Shown: positions 6,752-9,072 of the stretch, piece after piece
Layout: each line of letters opens with the position of its first letter
How positions within the stretch are numbered: the first letter of the stretch is position 1
Source of the DNA: Bacteroidales bacterium
GTDB taxonomy: Bacteria; Bacteroidota; Bacteroidia; Bacteroidales; UBA932
Reading direction: 5' to 3'
Length of the DNA: 9,072 nt
NCBI GenBank assembly: GCA_004552115.1
Contig: SFPH01000011.1
Coordinates: 1-9,072 of the forward strand
Made by a program: the position numbers and the translations under genes
Notes under the pieces: model-generated
The model's database searches: none
Seen by the model: the letters and a program-made list of their open reading frames with translations, nothing else
Told to the model about the DNA's origin: nothing

Positions 6752-7674
6752 TTCTGAGTTTCTTTAGTTAATTTCTTCGCAATACCGGTCTTGATTTCAT
6801 CAAAGCCCTCGCCGTACACGCCTGTCGCCGGAGAAACGCTGACGAACGCCTTGCCGTCAATCTCCTTGATGGCCTTGGTCAGTTCGCGGATCTGGGGCTT
6901 GCGGACCAGGATGAGAAGCACGTTCCTGTCCTTCCTGGTATACCAGCCGACCGCCCTGAGGGCCGTCACTCCCCTGTCAAGCTTGTTAATTATGAAATCC
7001 GCAATCTCCTCGTACTTTTCGGAGAATACCATCACCTGGAATGTGGTCTTGTTGCCCAGAAGGACGAAGTCCAGCATGAAGGAGAAGGTAATCATTGCAA
7101 TATATCCGAAAATCATATCCTCGAAGCCCTTGCCCGGAACCAGGAGGACGGATGCGATGATCACGAGGTCTGAATAGAGATAGACCTTGCCCGGGGACAC
7201 CGGCCAGAACTTGTTGACGATCAGCACCGCAATGTCTGTCCCGCCAGTGCTTCCGCCCCGCAGTATAATGAGGCCTATGCCCAGGGACTCCAAAATTCCT
7301 CCCACTATAGGGACAAGCAGAGCATTGTCTATATAGAGGAAATTCCCGGGCAGTGCCTTGAGGAAATCATAGGCAGGAAGAATCTCGAACAGGACGGACG
7401 AGAGGATGACAACATACACCGTCTTTATGCCGAAGCCCTTGCCCAGCACAATGGAGCCGGAAATTATCAGCAGGACATTCAGCACGAAGAAGGATATGGC
7501 CATCGGTATTGCACCCATCGTCGCATACTGCAATATCGTGCAGGCTCCGGTAAGGCCGCCGCTCGATATGTTGTTCGGTATCATGAAACTGACCCAGGCC
7601 AGGCAATACAGCAGCGTTCCGAAGGTCAGGACAACATAATCCCAGACAACTGGAAGTACTTTCTTCAATGTCAT
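6748..7674 (-). CDS. YitT family membrane protein (DUF161 + DUF2179), first copy
   Basis: This 308-aa inner-membrane protein is the upstream member of the tandem pair. It shows FMIPNNISSGGLTG (30-43), the GGSTGGTD signature (140-147), several hydrophobic segments in residues 10-205, and a soluble DUF2179 domain at about 212-297 (FSEKYEEIADFI, DRGVT, GWYTRKDRNVL, TGVYGEGFDEIKTG). The ATG at 7674 lies 23 bp after the leuS stop without a Shine-Dalgarno; no promoter or terminator is visible in that gap, so cotranscription with leuS is likely. Its stop overlaps the next start by 4 nt. It differs from the second copy in having Arg instead of Gln before GGSTGGTD and a shorter loop after the central membrane segments, so the copies have diverged and may pair as different subunits. 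That pairing is inference. Confidence 0.9.
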   Translation of the reverse strand: MTLKKVLPVVWDYVVLTFGTLLYCLAWVSFMIPNNISSGGLTGACTILQYATMGAIPMAISFFVLNVLLIISGSIVLGKGFGIKTVYVVILSSVLFEILPAYDFLKALPGNFLYIDNALLVPIVGGILESLGIGLIILRGGSTGGTDIAVLIVNKFWPVSPGKVYLYSDLVIIASVLLVPGKGFEDMIFGYIAMITFSFMLDFVLLGNKTTFQVMVFSEKYEEIADFIINKLDRGVTALRAVGWYTRKDRNVLLILVRKPQIRELTKAIKEIDGKAFVSVSPATGVYGEGFDEIKTGIAKKLTKETQK

Positions 7675-7697
7675 ACAAACGATTGAATGATAGACGT

Positions 7698-8744
7698 TTA
7701 TTTAATTACGATATTCACTATCTTGCCAGACACCACGATGACCTTGACCACCGTCTTGCCGTCCAGATACTTGTCGGTCTGAGGCATTGCCCGCACGGCA
7801 GCCTCCACCTCAGCGCGGTCCATTGACTTCGGAAGGTCTGCCGTGAACCTTGTCTTTCCGTTGAAAGAGACGGCGTAAGTGCAGCTGTTCTCGACAGTAT
7901 AAGCCTCCACATACTCAGGGAATGATGCCTTGGAGATGCTCTCGGCATGTCCGAGTGCCTCCCAGATTTCCTCCGTCACGTGAGGGGCGAAAGGCGAGAG
8001 CAGCACAGCGAGAGGTTCGAGAATCTCCCTGCTCCTGCATTTTCTCTCGGAAAGGTCATTGACTGCAATCATGAACGCACTGATGCAGGTATTGTAGGAG
8101 AACGTCTCGATATCTGTCTGGACCTTGCCGATCAGCTTGTGCAGTGTCTTGAGCTCCTCAGGCGCAGCCTTGATGTCCTCAACCAGGAAATTATCCCCGT
8201 CATAATACAGTTTCCAGAACTTTCTCAGGAAGCGGTTCACACCGTCGATGCCCTTGGTATCCCAAGGCTTGGACTGCTCCACAGGGCCGAGGAACATCTC
8301 GTAAAGTCTCAATGTATCAGCTCCGTAGCTGTCGCAGATATCGTCCGGATTGACCACATTGAACATCGACTTGCTCATCTTTTCGACGGCATATCCGCAG
8401 ACATACTCCCCGTTCTCGAGGACGAACTCGGCATCAGCGAACTCCGGACGCCATTTCCTGAACGCCTCAATGTCAAGGCGGTCATTCTTCACAATATTTA
8501 TGTCAACGTGGATTTCAGTCGTCTCATACTGGTCCTTGAGACCGGCTGACACGAACTTGTTGGTGCCGACGATTCTGTAAACGAAATTGGAACGGCCCTG
8601 GATCATTCCCTGGTTGACAAGCTTGCGGAACGGCTCGTCCTCGCATACATAGCCGAGATCGAAGAGGAACTTGTCCCAGAACCTGGAATAGATAAGGTGA
8701 CCCGTAGCATGCTCAGTTCCACCGACATAGAGGTCAACGGCCTT
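7698..8744 (-). CDS. leuS: Leucyl-tRNA synthetase, C-terminal part (5' end missing)
   Basis: This is the last 348 residues of class I leucyl-tRNA synthetase, which attaches leucine to tRNA-Leu in the cytoplasm; full bacterial enzymes have roughly 800-950 residues. The readable frame opens with [20 protein letters not shown] (8744-8685), a conserved block of the catalytic core. It continues through [18 protein letters not shown] and the catalytic KMSKS loop (8381-8367). The anticodon-binding helical domain follows ([32 protein letters not shown]), then the small C-terminal domain ending IVNIVIK. An in-frame TAG sits at 8745-8747, immediately before the first matching codon, and upstream sequence belongs to CstA. 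The gene is therefore broken, or the join is an assembly artefact. An internal ATG at 8606 is not a genuine start, because conserved LeuRS sequence continues upstream of it. It precedes the yitT pair by 23 bp. Confidence 0.92.
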   Translation of the reverse strand, partial: KAVDLYVGGTEHATGHLIYSRFWDKFLFDLGYVCEDEPFRKLVNQGMIQGRSNFVYRIVGTNKFVSAGLKDQYETTEIHVDINIVKNDRLDIEAFRKWRPEFADAEFVLENGEYVCGYAVEKMSKSMFNVVNPDDICDSYGADTLRLYEMFLGPVEQSKPWDTKGIDGVNRFLRKFWKLYYDGDNFLVEDIKAAPEELKTLHKLIGKVQTDIETFSYNTCISAFMIAVNDLSERKCRSREILEPLAVLLSPFAPHVTEEIWEALGHAESISKASFPEYVEAYTVENSCTYAVSFNGKTRFTADLPKSMDRAEVEAAVRAMPQTDKYLDGKTVVKVIVVSGKIVNIVIK

Positions 8745-9057
8745 CTACATTCTGGTTTTTGTTGATGGAGTTTACGTTTACCCTGCTTACTGTACCGTTG
8801 AAGGTTCCCGCAACCACGTCCGCAAACGCGGCAATCACAAGGATGCAGAACAGCCAGCAGAACAGCAGGAACAGCTTCTTTCCCAGTTTGCCGATATATT
8901 CTTCAATAATGTAGCCAATGGTGCGTCCCTTGTTCTTTACGGATGCGTACATGGCCGCAAAATCCTGAACAGCTCCGAAAAACACACCGCCGATGAGAAT
9001 CCATAACATAACCGGAAGCCAGCCGAACTGGCCGCAAGCCTGAAATCGTTGCTCAGG
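8734..9057 (-). CDS. cstA: CstA-family carbon-starvation/peptide transporter, internal fragment
   Basis: The frame encodes a membrane-protein segment including [52 protein letters not shown] and a hydrophobic [20 protein letters not shown]. This is characteristic of CstA, an inner-membrane carrier of pyruvate/peptides induced in carbon starvation. About 100 residues are readable out of several hundred in the full protein. CstA-like sequence fades around 8748-8800, and the frame then runs out of register into leuS, stopping at 8734-8736. At the other end a TGA (9058-9060) closes the frame, and the residues before GQFGW (EQRFQAC) do not look like CstA. Restoring one C in the G/C run near 9031-9034 would read LAAQFGW. 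It is an internal fragment; the ATG at 9009 is only an internal Met. Confidence 0.75.
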   Translation of the reverse strand, partial: PEQRFQACGQFGWLPVMLWILIGGVFFGAVQDFAAMYASVKNKGRTIGYIIEEYIGKLGKKLFLLFCWLFCILVIAAFADVVAGTFNGTVSRVNVNSINKNQNVEGR

Positions 9058-9072
9058 TCAATGATTTTACAC

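Noticed and set aside
7675..7697. Separate promoter for the yitT pair
   Set aside because: The 23-bp gap after leuS contains no TAnnTTTG element or terminator hairpin, so read-through from leuS is the simpler reading.
7947..8549. 200-codon plus-strand open frame opposite leuS
   Set aside because: It is antisense to well-matched LeuRS coding sequence, with no domain, promoter or ribosome-binding signal of its own.
8607..9072. Insertion element or transposon responsible for the leuS break
   Set aside because: No transposase sequence, terminal inverted repeats or target-site duplication can be seen. The inserted-looking sequence is CstA coding DNA.

Overview
The window looks like chromosomal DNA from a Bacteroidota bacterium, most likely Bacteroidales. 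Three things point there: the protein types (a standalone DnaK with a Gly-Pro-Gln tail, a membrane-anchored AraC-type regulator, paired YitT proteins, a LeuRS of Bacteroidales type); several close matches to the Bacteroidetes -7 promoter element TAnnTTTG; and few Shine-Dalgarno sites, with dnaK the clear exception. Base composition is moderately GC-rich. There are no tRNA, rRNA, CRISPR, IS or phage features, and most of the content is core metabolism and housekeeping.

Layout, left to right. All genes are on the minus strand except the pseudouridine synthase. (1) A terminator (18-47) closes an AMP-forming acyl-CoA synthetase-like gene (93-1733), whose upstream region carries a good promoter and a duplicated 12-bp leader motif. 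(2) A terminator (1868-1904) closes dnaK (1925-3808). (3) A 170-bp divergent region (3809-3978) between dnaK and an RluA-type pseudouridine synthase (3979-4734) holds two near-identical palindromes and a short direct repeat. (4) The pseudouridine synthase runs convergently into, and overlaps by 119 bp, a membrane AraC-family regulator (4616-5680). (5) The regulator's probable promoter is interlaced with the terminator of the next unit. That unit is a leuS - yitT - yitT cluster, transcribed right to left, with a 23-bp gap and then an ATGA overlap. (6) At about 8745, leuS breaks off in mid-gene and joins an out-of-frame fragment of a CstA-family carbon-starvation/peptide transporter on the same strand. 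The last ~30 bp also do not fit CstA.

How the genes work together: leuS and the two YitT proteins form a plausible cotranscription unit. dnaK, the acyl-CoA synthetase and the AraC regulator each look separately transcribed, since each has its own terminator or promoter. I do not see a new multi-gene system. The points most worth a second look are the repeat architecture upstream of dnaK, the convergent overlap that cuts into conserved sequence of both genes, the unusual A10 motif in the acyl-CoA synthetase, the terminator/promoter interlock, and the leuS/cstA junction, which is either a rearrangement or an assembly chimera.
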